Source of the DNA: Rhynchopus euleeides
Taxonomy: Eukaryota; Euglenozoa; Diplonemea; Diplonemida; Diplonemidae
Assembly: GCA_963210315.1 (NCBI GenBank)
Contig: OY723324.1
Location: 682,001 to 746,000, forward strand
Reading direction: 5' to 3'
DNA: 64,000 bases
The position numbers were made by a program, and so were the translations under genes. Position 1 is the first letter of the stretch. Every line of letters begins with the position of its first letter. This document shows positions 54,673 through 64,000 of this stretch, one piece after another. Under the pieces are notes generated by a model. It did not search any database, was not told where the DNA came from, and was given only the letters and a program-made list of their open reading frames with translations.

Positions 54673-57600
54673 ATGCAGCTCCGCCGCACAGCCCTGCTGC
54701 TGTGCGCTTGCTCTTGCGCGGGATTCGCCAGAGCTGATTCAGATGAGGCGTGGCGCGAGCGGTTTGGCGCGTTGGAACGGGTTGTGGAGGAACTTGAGGA
54801 GCGGGTGATGCGTGTGGAGCGCGCATCAGCGCAGAGGCAGGGGGGCAGGGGCGATACACCTGTGCGGCACGGATACTGTGCGGTGCAGCCCAAGGAGACG
54901 TCGGTCTACATCCCTGTGGTGCGCTACCCGCGCACGGACAACCTGCCGGAGGACGTGTGCACTGCAGGGTCTGCGGCGGCACGCGGCCCGCCCGGGTCTG
55001 TGGGGGTGCCGTCGATGGCGACGCGTGCGGCGGTGACGGATGCGGGGTGCAGGTGGGGCCGCAACATGCTGCGGGCGCCCTTGTATGCCTATGCCGGGGA
55101 CTCGCTCGTCTTCTTCCGCGGGGGTGACCAGCAGCACGACGTGCGCTTGCTGAAGGACGAGCAGGCGTTCCAGCGGTGCGACTTCACGGGGTCGGAGCTG
55201 CTGGCCGGCCACGCGGCCCTGTCCGCCGCAGAGCGGGGTGGGGCAGGCAGCAACTTCTCGTACACGCTTGCACGTGCAGGGGAGTACTTCTTTGCCTCTG
55301 GTGTGGCGGCCGGTTCCGATTCCGATTCCGATTCCACTGCGGACGCGGGCCAGAAGCAGCACTGCTGGGATCCGCTGGTGCCGCACCACGGCAAGCCTGC
55401 CGGGTGGGGTCACGGGGCGAAGCTGCACGTGGTGGTGCTGGATCCGACGGCAGAGGTGCTGGCGAAGTGCCCGCTGTACGACCCCACGAAGTTCGGGTGG
55501 CAGGGAGCAGCGGCGGGTGCGGGTGCAGGCGGCGTGCCCCTTCGCGCGGCAGAGGTGCAGCAAGCCACCACCACACCGGACCTGCAGGAGACAGTGACGA
55601 GGCTGACTGGGGTTGTGGGGGCCATCGGGCGGCAGCTTGTGTCGGAAACCATGCGCACAGAGGAGCGCGTGCGGGCACAGGGCAACAGCGGGCTGACGGT
55701 GGTGCGGTCGATGGGGCAGGGCACAGATGACTACCACACGGAGAGCTACGCTGGCACGGCTCCTGGGAACATGCACGACCATGCGGACTTCCAGTACACC
55801 ATCGGGATGGGGGAGACGCGGGCTGTGCTGAACGGGGTGGAGTTCTCGACACGCCACAACGACTACTCTCTGGAGGAGCCGGACTACACGCTGGCCCCTG
55901 CCGCCTACAAGGCCAGCTGGCCGCCTGCGTCGCGCTTGATCGCACAGCCGGACGTGCCGCCCAGCGTGACGGGGACGCTGGCCCAGCAGATTGCAGAGAT
56001 GCGCGAGTACTTCCGTGCCTTCCACCTGCAGGACACGAAGATCCGGGCGGACTACGAGAAGTACTTCAAGCCCAACCTGTGCTACCTGGAGGGGACGTGG
56101 ACGGAGGCATCGGAAAATCTGTCGGAGCCTTTCCAGTCGGACCGGCACCACGTCGCAGCGGATTCGTGGCAGGACCTGACGGCGCAGCTGCGCTTCTACG
56201 CCAACAACGGGCAGAAATCGCTGAATGAGAACCTGCCGTACCTGCCGTCGGCATTCCGGGACATGCTGGAGACAGAGCAGGGGGCACAGGCTGGGGGGCT
56301 CCCATTCGAGTCCAGGCTGGCGCAGTGGTTCTACCGCATCAAGTGCATCCCGCTGAAGCAGAAGGTGTCGACGAAGCGTCTGCGGGTGCGGAACGACCTG
56401 CATGTCCAGCTGGGCGGGGAGTCGACGCCGATGACACGGGCACAGCTGGGGAACTCGTGGCGTGCGATGTACGAACTGGACCCGACACCGAGCAAGGAAT
56501 ACGCACCCGACAACCTCTACCCGAAGGGGCCCACCGCACTTGAGTTCATCGACGAGCTGATGGCCGAGGTGCCCGGGTTTGACGGCCCACAGGCCAACCT
56601 GCAGGACCACTCGCTCGGGGTGACGGCGATGCACGCGAATGGGAGCGGGGTGCTGAACACCGCGTTCTACAGCAGGTACTCTGCGCTGCAGTCGAACGAC
56701 GCGATGGGGCGCGACCTCCAGAAGCGCGGGTACAACGACTACCTGTTTGCGGCGCAGACGACACACCCGAAGGTCAGCCCCGCGGACGCATGCCTGTCCG
56801 ATGAGGAAGCGTTTGATTACAAGGACGACAAGGAGCGTGTGGAGCTGTGCGGCGAGCACACCACCAGGGAGCTCTGCTCGGCCCAGCCCCAGTGGCCAGC
56901 AGCACAGGTGTCTGCCGGGGGCTCTGGGGCGCGCTGTGCGTGGAACGACAAGACTGAACGGTGCGTGTACCGGAAGTGCTGGTCGCAGCGGTGGTCCTAC
57001 GCCATCCCGTTGGAGATCCTGTACACCACACCGCTGTCGAAGTGGAACCCGCACGACATTGCACACCTCGACGCGGTCTCCGACACAGGCGGCCTCACGC
57101 CCGACACGCCGCTCGAGGGGTCCTCGCGTATGCGCTACTTCCGCACGCCTGCAGAGTTCTTTGTTGGCGGTAATGACCCCCAGGACCCCGCCGACACATC
57201 CGGCGGGGACACCTACGTGCGCAACAAGGCAGGGAAGGTTGTGCAGACACGCGCAAGCGGGCACCGCATCGTCTTCCCCAAGATCAAGGGTGTGGGGTTG
57301 GTGCGGCAGCGCTACCCAATCGCCCCGATCCACGAGGCTGGGTCGGCGGCGTGGAAGGAGGCAAAGGCGCTGCAGGAGCTGGTCGTCAACAAGGGGAACG
57401 CGCACATTGCAGCCATCATTGCGGAGAAGCGTCTCGTGGCAGAGGGTGTGCAGCTGCAGCTCGGTGGCGGGGGCGGGCACTCCCACACCGTCTCGCTGTC
57501 CCCTGTGCAGGCACGCCAGCTGCGGAAGCGTGAGGTCGACGAGGTGATTGTCATCTCGTCCACCGCCAGCGGGCACGCCCACGTTGTGGAAGTGTACCTC

Positions 57601-57774
57601 AATGAGGAGGGCGCCTTTGAGATGCACTGGTGCGCGCAGGGGGCGGTTTCCGGGGACGACGAGTGTCCGGCTGACCTTGCCCCGAGTGGTTGCGGCACCT
57701 CTGCTGCCGGGCGCCCATGCTGCCATCAGAAGTGTCCTGACGGGCACGCGTCCCTCAGGGCCGCAACCCCCTGA
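54673..57774 (+). CDS. Large secreted protein with N-terminal cupredoxin-like domain
   Basis: Single exon, 1033 residues. I chose ATG 54673 over the in-frame ATG 54637 because a CAG at 54660 lies between them and a signal peptide (MQLRRTALLLCACSCAGFARA) starts here. A short coiled coil (LERVVEELEERVMRVERA) follows. About residues 110-265 look like a plastocyanin-type fold: YAGDSLVFFRGGDQQHDVR, CDFTGSEL, AGEYFFASG, then HCW and HHGKPAGWGHG, giving the His/Cys/His copper ligands. The long middle part is rich in His, Tyr and Asp pairs (NMHDHADFQYTIGMG), with Cys-pair regions near 745-775. Near the end, GGGGHSHTVSLSPVQARQL and TASGHAHVVEVYLNEEG form two His-x-His blocks, and a Cys cluster closes the protein. 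No membrane anchor. A copper-binding extracellular role is inferred from the ligands; the middle is not recognised. Confidence 0.75.
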   Translation: MQLRRTALLLCACSCAGFARADSDEAWRERFGALERVVEELEERVMRVERASAQRQGGRGDTPVRHGYCAVQPKETSVYIPVVRYPRTDNLPEDVCTAGSAAARGPPGSVGVPSMATRAAVTDAGCRWGRNMLRAPLYAYAGDSLVFFRGGDQQHDVRLLKDEQAFQRCDFTGSELLAGHAALSAAERGGAGSNFSYTLARAGEYFFASGVAAGSDSDSDSTADAGQKQHCWDPLVPHHGKPAGWGHGAKLHVVVLDPTAEVLAKCPLYDPTKFGWQGAAAGAGAGGVPLRAAEVQQATTTPDLQETVTRLTGVVGAIGRQLVSETMRTEERVRAQGNSGLTVVRSMGQGTDDYHTESYAGTAPGNMHDHADFQYTIGMGETRAVLNGVEFSTRHNDYSLEEPDYTLAPAAYKASWPPASRLIAQPDVPPSVTGTLAQQIAEMREYFRAFHLQDTKIRADYEKYFKPNLCYLEGTWTEASENLSEPFQSDRHHVAADSWQDLTAQLRFYANNGQKSLNENLPYLPSAFRDMLETEQGAQAGGLPFESRLAQWFYRIKCIPLKQKVSTKRLRVRNDLHVQLGGESTPMTRAQLGNSWRAMYELDPTPSKEYAPDNLYPKGPTALEFIDELMAEVPGFDGPQANLQDHSLGVTAMHANGSGVLNTAFYSRYSALQSNDAMGRDLQKRGYNDYLFAAQTTHPKVSPADACLSDEEAFDYKDDKERVELCGEHTTRELCSAQPQWPAAQVSAGGSGARCAWNDKTERCVYRKCWSQRWSYAIPLEILYTTPLSKWNPHDIAHLDAVSDTGGLTPDTPLEGSSRMRYFRTPAEFFVGGNDPQDPADTSGGDTYVRNKAGKVVQTRASGHRIVFPKIKGVGLVRQRYPIAPIHEAGSAAWKEAKALQELVVNKGNAHIAAIIAEKRLVAEGVQLQLGGGGGHSHTVSLSPVQARQLRKREVDEVIVISSTASGHAHVVEVYLNEEGAFEMHWCAQGAVSGDDECPADLAPSGCGTSAAGRPCCHQKCPDGHASLRAATP

Positions 57775-59600
57775 TCCTGATACTGCGGCAGAGTCACACA
57801 CAGTAGAGTAGCACCGCCTCGTCGTCCTGCAGGTAAGCCATCTCAGGAGCAGAGGGTCAACAGACAACTTATCATTCTTTCGCCGTTTGTGTGGTGTTTT
57901 TCATTTTCACCACAGCGGCTTCACCCCCTCCCCAGATGCCACAACCCGCTATCCGTATTGGAACCCTGCAAGTCCCTGCCCCTGTTCACAGAAATCACCT
58001 GATCCCCAGTTGGAGCGAAATCTGCACTTCAGCCCTTGGAATGGCTGTTGTGCGGGGGCAGTCTTTGTCCACAGCCATGTGACAAAGATAAGAGTGATAC
58101 AGCGTGAGAGGGGGTGGGGTTCGAGCACACAGCGTGTTTCCCGGAATGTGGGTTGTATCTTTTTCTGCTACTGTGCACCATGTTGGCGCACGAGATGTTT
58201 CTGAGGCAAGATTCATATTCAGAAGACAGCATGTGTATTTATGCATCACCAAAAGAAGCACACCCTCTCCCACACCTCCCTCGCATTCCAGGGAGGGATA
58301 TGGGGGCAAACCACGGATGTTTCTTTGAACCCAGCCATGCTGCCTTCCTGCATACCTGCCTGCCTTTGTCCATACATCACCCCCCCTCCCCCTTTCCCCC
58401 TTTCCTTCTCTCGAACATCTTTACTTCACCCCCCTCGTGTTTTCAAGACACCCCTTTGCGTTTGCTGCTTGTGGATGCGCACTGTTGCCCGGCGATATCT
58501 TCCGGCATGTGTGTCGCCCCAGAGAGAGCGCGCAGACCTACATCACGCACACAGTTGTCATGTGGGAAACAGCTTTATGGATGAAAAAGCGGTTTGAGAA
58601 GAAGCCTTGCCATCACGTATTTTTTTCTATGCTTCGATCATCGCGTCGTGTGCCAGTCACATGACTCCTTGGGGAAGTTCCTTCCCTAAGTCATCCGCCT
58701 TCCTGTGTTATTGTGCAGGGCGCATCAGTGCCCCGCTCCATGTGCCCCTGCACCTGCACAGGAAGGGTTGCGACGTGCGTGCCAGGTGTGTGTGGGGGGT
58801 GTGGTCTGCATTCTGCATGTGCGCACACCCTCTTCTTCACCCTCCATAACCAAGGTGCTTGGCCTTGGCACCCCTGTTTTCAAGGACCCACAGCTGGGGT
58901 TGTGCATTCATCTCCCAATAAACACATCGTGTTGCGGACGTGCCATGTCTCTCTGACAGGGTACACCCGTATGTACGCATGGGATACAGGATGTGATATA
59001 TAGGCAGCAGGGTGCCGTCGTGTGGGTCGGGTCCAGGGTTTTGGAACTCTCTGCAGCTCGCAGCTGACAATGAGTGCCTTCTGACGTGAAATGGAGTGTA
59101 CGCTCCTGCCTGTCTGAAGGCTGGGCGATGCCCATCCTATGCCCCCGACACCTTTCCCTTCTGTCAAGACAATTTTATGTTATGCATTGGCGTGCAGCGC
59201 GATATTGCGCGTATCCTGTATCCTCTCCCTCCCCCCCGCCCCGTTCTGCCTGTGCGCCATTCATCCATCTCTCACCACCCACCCCTCTTGTCCCTTGTCC
59301 CTTGTACCGGCACAACCAGACCTGCGAGGCAGCGTGGCCCGCCACGCTGCACCTCGCTGTCGACACCTTTCTGCACCCGGTGGTGGTTTGTTGCTCTTTA
59401 CTCCCACCCCTCTTCCAACCTGGTGTCTTCGCCTCAACCGGGTCTGTAGATCCGGGTGGGAGAAGGCCTGGAAGAAGACATTGTTTTGTTCAGACGCACG
59501 GTGACTGCGCGTGCATGTGTGCATGATTCCGGACGCGTTCCGGTACATTTTAGTTTTTGTGCGTAATGCTGTTCTGCGACAACAAAAAAACAATCATCTC
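57775..59600. other. Intergenic, no gene recognised
   Basis: 3' flank of the secreted-protein gene. A CCCCCTCCCCAG tract at 57935 abuts an ATG, but only a 48-codon frame with no known motif follows. Nothing else supported. Confidence 0.4.
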
Positions 59601-62138
59601 AAAGGGGGGTGTCGATTTTTTCGGTTTTTTTCCGTTTTTTCCTTTTTTTTCGTTTTTTCCGCCTGTGGGCGCTGGCTGCGACTTGGTCAAAATTCGACGA
59701 AAAAAAATCCGAAAAAAAAACGGAAAACGAAAAAACGGAAAATCCCAAAATCGACACCCTGATTTTCCGTTTTTTTCCGTTTTTTTCCCAGCACCAGAAA
59801 TAGGCAGGGTTGTCGTAAGACCGGCGTGCCAAGGGGGAGGTGCTCGCATTTTTTTTGGGGGGTCCAGAATGGGTCGTTTTTGGACATTTGAGCCCACTGC
59901 GAGCAGTGCCGGGTCCCGGAAACGCTGTTTCAAACGCTCAAAAGGGGAGGCGGTGGGCACCAGAACCCAGTAAATTTACCACAAATGGACCCACCCACAA
60001 ATGGGTTACCCCCTACCTCTAGGGGTTCCCCCCACCCACAAACGGGTTCCCCCCTACCTCTAGGGGTTCCCCCCACCCACAAACGGGTTCCCCCCTACCT
60101 CTAGGGGTTCCCCCCACTCACAAATGGGTTACCCCCTACCTCTAGGGGTTCCCCCCACCCACAAACGGGTTACCCCCTACCTCTAGGGGTTCCCCCCACC
60201 CACAAATGGGTTACCCCCTGCCTCTAGGGGTTCCCCCCACTCACAAATGGGTTACCCCCTACCTCTAGGGGTTCCCCCCACCCACAAACGGGTTACCCCC
60301 TACCTCTAGGGGTTCCCCCCACCCACAAACGGGTTCCCCCCTACCTCTAGGGGTTCCCCCCACTCACAAATGGGTTACCCCCTACCTCTAGGGGTTCCCC
60401 CCACCCACAAACGGGTTCCCCCCTACCTCTAGGGGTTCCCCCCACCCACAAATGGGTTACCCCCTGCCTCTAGAGGTTCCCCCCACTCACAAACGGGTTA
60501 CCCCCTACCTCTAGGGGTTCCCCCCACCTACCAATGGGTTACCCCCTGCCTCTAGGGGTTCCCCCCACTCACAAATGGGTTACCCCCTACCTCTAGGGGT
60601 TCCCCCCACCCACAAACGGGTTACCCCCTACCTCTAGGGGTTCCCCCCACCCACAAACGGGTTCCCCCCTACCTCTAGGGGTTCCCCCCACTCACAAATG
60701 GGTTACCCCCTACCTCTAGGGGTTCCCCCCACCCACAAATGGGTTACCCCCTGCCTCTAGAGGTTCCCCCCACTCACAAACGGGTTACCCCCTACCTCTA
60801 GGGGTTCCCCCCACTCACAAATGGGTTACCCCCTACCTCTAGGGGTTCCCCCCACCCACAAACGGGTTCCCCCCTACCTCTAGGGGTTCCCCCCACTCAC
60901 AAATGGGTTACCCCCTACCTCTAGGGGTTCCCCCCACCCACAAACGGGTTACCCCCTACCTCTAGGGGTTCCCCCCACCCACAAATGGGTTACCCCCTAC
61001 CTCTAGGGGTTCCCCCCACCCACAAACGGGTTACCCCCTACCTCTAGGGGTTCCCCCCACCCACAAACGGGTTCCCCCCTACCTCTAGGGGTTCCCCCCA
61101 CTCACAAATGGGTTACCCCCTACCTCTAGGGGTTCCCCCCACCCACAAATGGGTTACCCCCTGCCTCTAGAGGTTCCCCCCACTCACAAACGGGTTACCC
61201 CCTACCTCTAGGGGTTCCCCCCACCTACCAATGGGTTACCCCCTGCCTCTAGGGGTTCCCCCCACTCACAAATGGGTTACCCCCTACCTCTAGGGGTTCC
61301 CCCCACCCACAAACGGGTTACCCCCTACCTCTAGGGGTTCCCCCCACCCACAAACGGGTTCCCCCCTACCTCTAGGGGTTCCCCCCACTCACAAACGGGT
61401 TACCCCCTACCTCTAGGGGTTCCCCCCACCTACCAATGGGTTACCCCCTGCCTCTAGGGGTTCCCCCCAGCCACCAATGGGTTGCCACCTACCTCGAGAG
61501 GTTCCCCCCAGCCACAAATGGGTTGCCACCTACCTCTAGAGGTTCCCCCCAGCCACTAATGGGTTGCCACCTACCTCTAGAGGTTCCCCCCAGCCACCAA
61601 TGGGTTGCCACCTACCTCTAGAGGTTCCCCCCAGCCACCAATGGGTTGCCACCTACCTCTAGAGGTTCCCCCCAGCCACTAATGGGTTGCCCCCTACCTC
61701 TAGAGGTTCCCCCCAGCCACCCCCGCCCGCCCCCCCCCCCCCCCATGACTTCATCCGTCCCCACCCAAAGCTCAAGCCCTGCACGCTCGTTTGAGCAATC
61801 TGGAATCTGTAGAAGGCTCGCCGTGTAGGCGGCCTTGGCTATTTTGCCGGCTTGCTGGTCTGCGGCCCAGGATGCGCCTGCAGCGCCGTGTTGTCCCAAG
61901 TTCTTGAGGCACCAAGCTTGAGGATTCTCTGGCAGATATGTTCACGATGTCATTCACGTCTCAACGGGTTCTTCGGGTGTCCCATTCAAAAAAACACCCG
62001 AAAAATATGACGACTTTGCTAAACTGGACCCAACTCCCCATACTCTTTTTTTTGCCATTTTTCAGCATTTTCCCCCGATTTTTCGGTTTTTTTTTTGAAA
62101 AAATTTATTTTTTGTCCAGAATCGACACCCCCCAAAGG
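59601..62138. mobile_element. Possible inverted-repeat element enclosing the 41-bp array
   Basis: AAAGGGGGGTGTCGATT at 59601-59617 is matched in reverse complement by AATCGACACCCCCCAAAGG at 62120-62138, and T-rich DNA follows inward on both sides. A closer complement (AAAATCGACACCC) also lies at 59748-59760, so the left end is itself a hairpin. Only 14-17 bases match well, so the boundary is tentative. Confidence 0.35.
59972..61715. repeat. 41-bp tandem array, about 42 copies
   Basis: The unit is CCCACAAAYGGGTTMCCCCC followed by TRCCTCTAGGGGTTCCCCC. The period is exactly 41 bp (AGGGGTT at 60021, 60062, 60103). Variants (TACCAATGGG, GCCTCTAGAGG) recur 697 bp apart, that is 17 units, showing a higher-order duplication within the array. 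The last six or seven copies (about 61453-61715) form a distinct subtype with CAGCCACYAATGGGTTGCC. It does not code. Confidence 0.95.
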
Positions 62139-62707
62139 TTTTGTTGCTGGCAGCGCCTTGTCTTTGTTCTGATATGATCTCGGCCTTCCTTCCCGCCCTT
62201 CGGACCAGAGCCGGGGAAGTCCTGCACGAGGGGTGGGATTGCCTGCCCTTCAGATAATGTCGTGTGCACCACGCACACACACATGGCAGCATACTGAAGC
62301 CCTGCAGAGGCCCCGCCTCGCCCTGACCCTACCCACCCTCCACCCAGACACACCCTCCCCACTTGCCACTTGCGCTGTGCAGCACTGTCCCTGTCCCTCA
62401 ACACTATCTAGCACACACACGGCAACCATCGCCCACACGCACCCCTCCTCCCCTCGGCCTGTGCGGCCCACGTGATGTGGCGCAGAAGTTGTACTCCTGG
62501 ATCCTGGCGATCTAGGAGTACAACAACAGGGCCTGCCTCCTTCACAACCTTTGCTTCACAGTCACCACCGCCAATCACCACCGCCCCTCACCTGCAAGCA
62601 GCCAGTGGTGCTGTGGGGTGGTGCATCCCGCTCCCGCTGCCTCTGCTCCAGGGAGTCGTCCGACCCTCGGCGGCTTGGCAGCTGTGTTGCTTCCGTGCTG
62701 TCCTGTG
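61716..62707. other. Intergenic before the GTPase gene
   Basis: A C run at 61730-61744, T-rich DNA at 62040-62115, and several CAG acceptor-like sites in C-rich DNA from 62340 to 62690. No separate gene recognised. Confidence 0.45.
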
Positions 62708-63349
62708 ATGGGGGAGATGTACGACCATCTCCTCAAAGTGGTCGTGGTGGGGGACAGCGGGGTCGGGAAGAGCTCGCTCCTGAAGTCCTGGGTGGGGGAG
62801 CCGTGGAGCGAAGGGCTGAAGAGCACTGTTGGTGTCGACTTCGTGGTGGACACCCTGGAGGTCGACGGCAAGGTTGTGAAGATGCAGATGTGGGATACAG
62901 CGGGGCAGGAGAAGTTCCGTTCACTCCGGGGCTCATACTATCGGGGGGCGCACTGTGCGGTGGTGGTATACGACATTACGTGCCGTGCCTCCTTCAACGC
63001 CATAAAGGGCTGGGTGGATGAGGTGTGCAACGCTGCGCCACCAGACACCCCGCTGTTGCTGGTGGGCAACAAGGCGGATCTCCAAGGGGCCCGTGCTGTT
63101 GCAGCAGCTGAAGGCGAGGAGCGTGCCGAGCAGCTGGGGTGCGCCCATTTCTTCGAGGTGTCTGCGCGGACAGAGCGAAATGTGCGGCAGTCGTTTCAGA
63201 GCATCGCAGCTACCTCGCTTGCCCTGCTGCCGATGCGCAACGACAGCAAGGCGGCGAAGCACCTCGACAATGCGCTGTCGCTCTCTGAAACCAACCGCAA
63301 GCAGACCCGAACGAAGCGCATTAAGAAATACTGCAAATCCTGGGTGTAA
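62708..63349 (+). CDS. Rab-like small GTPase
   Basis: 213 residues in one exon; the ATG at 62708 is chosen because the family's N-terminus starts right there. All nucleotide motifs are present: GDSGVGKSS (P-loop), STVGVDF (switch I Thr), WDTAGQEKFRSL (switch II), VGNKADL and EVSAR. RabF-like residues (DTAGQE, YYRGAH, VVYDIT) point to the Rab family, acting in vesicle traffic. The C-terminal extension is basic (RKQTRTKRIKK) and ends YCKSWV; the only Cys is fifth from the end, so neither a CAAX box nor a double-Cys Rab motif is present. Membrane attachment may need another signal, or the last exon may lie beyond. The subfamily was not determined. Confidence 0.92.
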   Translation: MGEMYDHLLKVVVVGDSGVGKSSLLKSWVGEPWSEGLKSTVGVDFVVDTLEVDGKVVKMQMWDTAGQEKFRSLRGSYYRGAHCAVVVYDITCRASFNAIKGWVDEVCNAAPPDTPLLLVGNKADLQGARAVAAAEGEERAEQLGCAHFFEVSARTERNVRQSFQSIAATSLALLPMRNDSKAAKHLDNALSLSETNRKQTRTKRIKKYCKSWV

Positions 63350-63972
63350 TCGCTTGGCGTGGCCACCCCTGGGTTCCGGGGGAGGGTTGTCCGCCACACC
63401 GCCACCGCAACGCCGCTGCAAGCTCAAGTCATGGTCAAATCACAATCGAAGCGGCGTAGTACCCCTGGTGTTACTTTTGTGAGACAAATCCCCCGGGTCC
63501 ACCGGGAGGCTGTGTTTATGCAAATACAGCTGTCGTTTTCCAACGAGAGAACTGCATGAGACACTGTCTCCCACACACCTGCTGCCTTCGCCCTGTATTT
63601 TCAAAAGAAAGCCCGGCAAATGCCGTGCGCGCCAGAGTTCGGCTGGTGCATGCGTAGCAGATTGCGGCTTTTCCGGAAAAAAATGCTGCTGAGCTCGAAG
63701 AACGCCCAACCTTTCGTTGCGTCTCGCTCCCCCACTCCCCCCCAGCGATCTCGCGCCTGGTCAGGCAGGTAGGGCAGCTGCCCTACCTATTTAATTTCTG
63801 TCCGAATCCTTGGTAGGGCAGGCCTGACCAGCCTGCCCTACCAAGAATATTATTTCTGATCTGCCCCCGCCCCCCTGGGCCCCACTGGGGCCCAGGTAGC
63901 AAGGCTATTCCGGACTATCGACCCACCGAATTTGGTCGGTGCTTGACATGTCATGGACCATGTCAGCCTGAG
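63350..63972. other. Intergenic with strong hairpins
   Basis: AGGTAGGGCAGCTGCCCTACCT at 63767-63788 is described here only by halves: AGGTAGGGCAG and its complement. CTTGGTAGGGCAGGC (63809-63823) pairs with 63831-63845. The two hairpins share the GGTAGGGCAG word. GGCCCCACTGGGGCC (about 63878-63893) is another palindrome. No gene. Confidence 0.6.
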
Positions 63973-64000
63973 AACATATGTTCACTACCGTGGCCTCCGG
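63973..64000 (+). repeat. 65-bp dispersed hairpin repeat, copy 10 (cut by window edge)
   Basis: First 28 bases of the unit at 9449-9513, beginning AACATATGTTCACTACC. Confidence 0.8.

Noticed and set aside
54826-57867. 1013-residue minus-strand ORF
   Set aside because: Antisense to the secreted-protein gene, whose plus frame has a signal peptide and domain motifs.
57891-58082. Short ORF with an acceptor abutting an ATG at 57936
   Set aside because: Only 48 codons after the acceptor with no motif; acceptor-like tracts are common in this C-rich DNA.
59972-61715. Telomere or CRISPR array
   Set aside because: Unit is 41 bp with no unique spacers and not a telomeric repeat; it is internal and an ordinary minisatellite.

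Overview
This 64 kb window is GC-rich nuclear DNA from a protist. Coding density is low: about seven well-supported host genes and two or three weaker candidates in some 58 kb outside a LINE. Genes are intron-poor. The five clearest introns begin GTATGC or GTATGT, and several end after long C/T tracts. Every host gene lies on the + strand. An FHA-parvulin prolyl isomerase of the kind known from trypanosomes, one-way gene order and polypyrimidine-AG acceptors just before starts suggest a euglenozoan, most likely a diplonemid. That assignment is inference; a dinoflagellate or another repeat-rich protist is not excluded.

Layout. Positions 1-6.1 kb hold a minus-strand LINE cut by the window edge: a coiled-coil ORF1 (3378-5891) and an ORF2 carrying an OTU-type cysteine protease, an APE endonuclease and a reverse transcriptase. 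From 6.1 to 13.8 kb there are repeats: a TA-flanked foldback element, a 166-bp tandem duplication, copies of a 65-bp hairpin repeat and a 723-bp palindrome. Genes follow: a PLP enzyme (14.1-15.8 kb), an FHA-parvulin isomerase (19.9-21.0 kb, three exons) and a U-box protein (21.9-23.9 kb, three exons). From 24 to 33.6 kb there are more repeats, including two foldback elements side by side. Then come a small membrane protein (33.7-34.3 kb, two exons) and a single-exon receptor-type nucleotide cyclase with a 5'-nucleotidase-like ectodomain (36.6-39.5 kb). A 3-kb inverted-repeat transposon with zinc-finger coding sequence (40.0-43.0 kb) and CCCGGGAT-rich islands (44-47 kb) follow. The right part holds a VWA-Vint protein (49.6-51.8 kb), a large secreted cupredoxin-like protein (54.7-57.8 kb), a 41-bp tandem array of about 42 copies (60.0-61.7 kb) and a Rab-like GTPase (62.7-63.3 kb).

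The host genes do not form one pathway. They cover protein turnover and phospho-signalling (FHA-parvulin, U-box), surface sensing and secretion (cyclase, secreted protein, small membrane protein), trafficking (GTPase) and metabolism (PLP enzyme). The most striking features are the LINE, whose two ORFs share one frame with a single TAG between them; the cyclase, which looks degenerate at key residues in both its outer and inner domains; and several families of self-complementary elements that make up much of the non-coding DNA. No retroviral, LTR, Polinton or CRISPR sequence was recognised.
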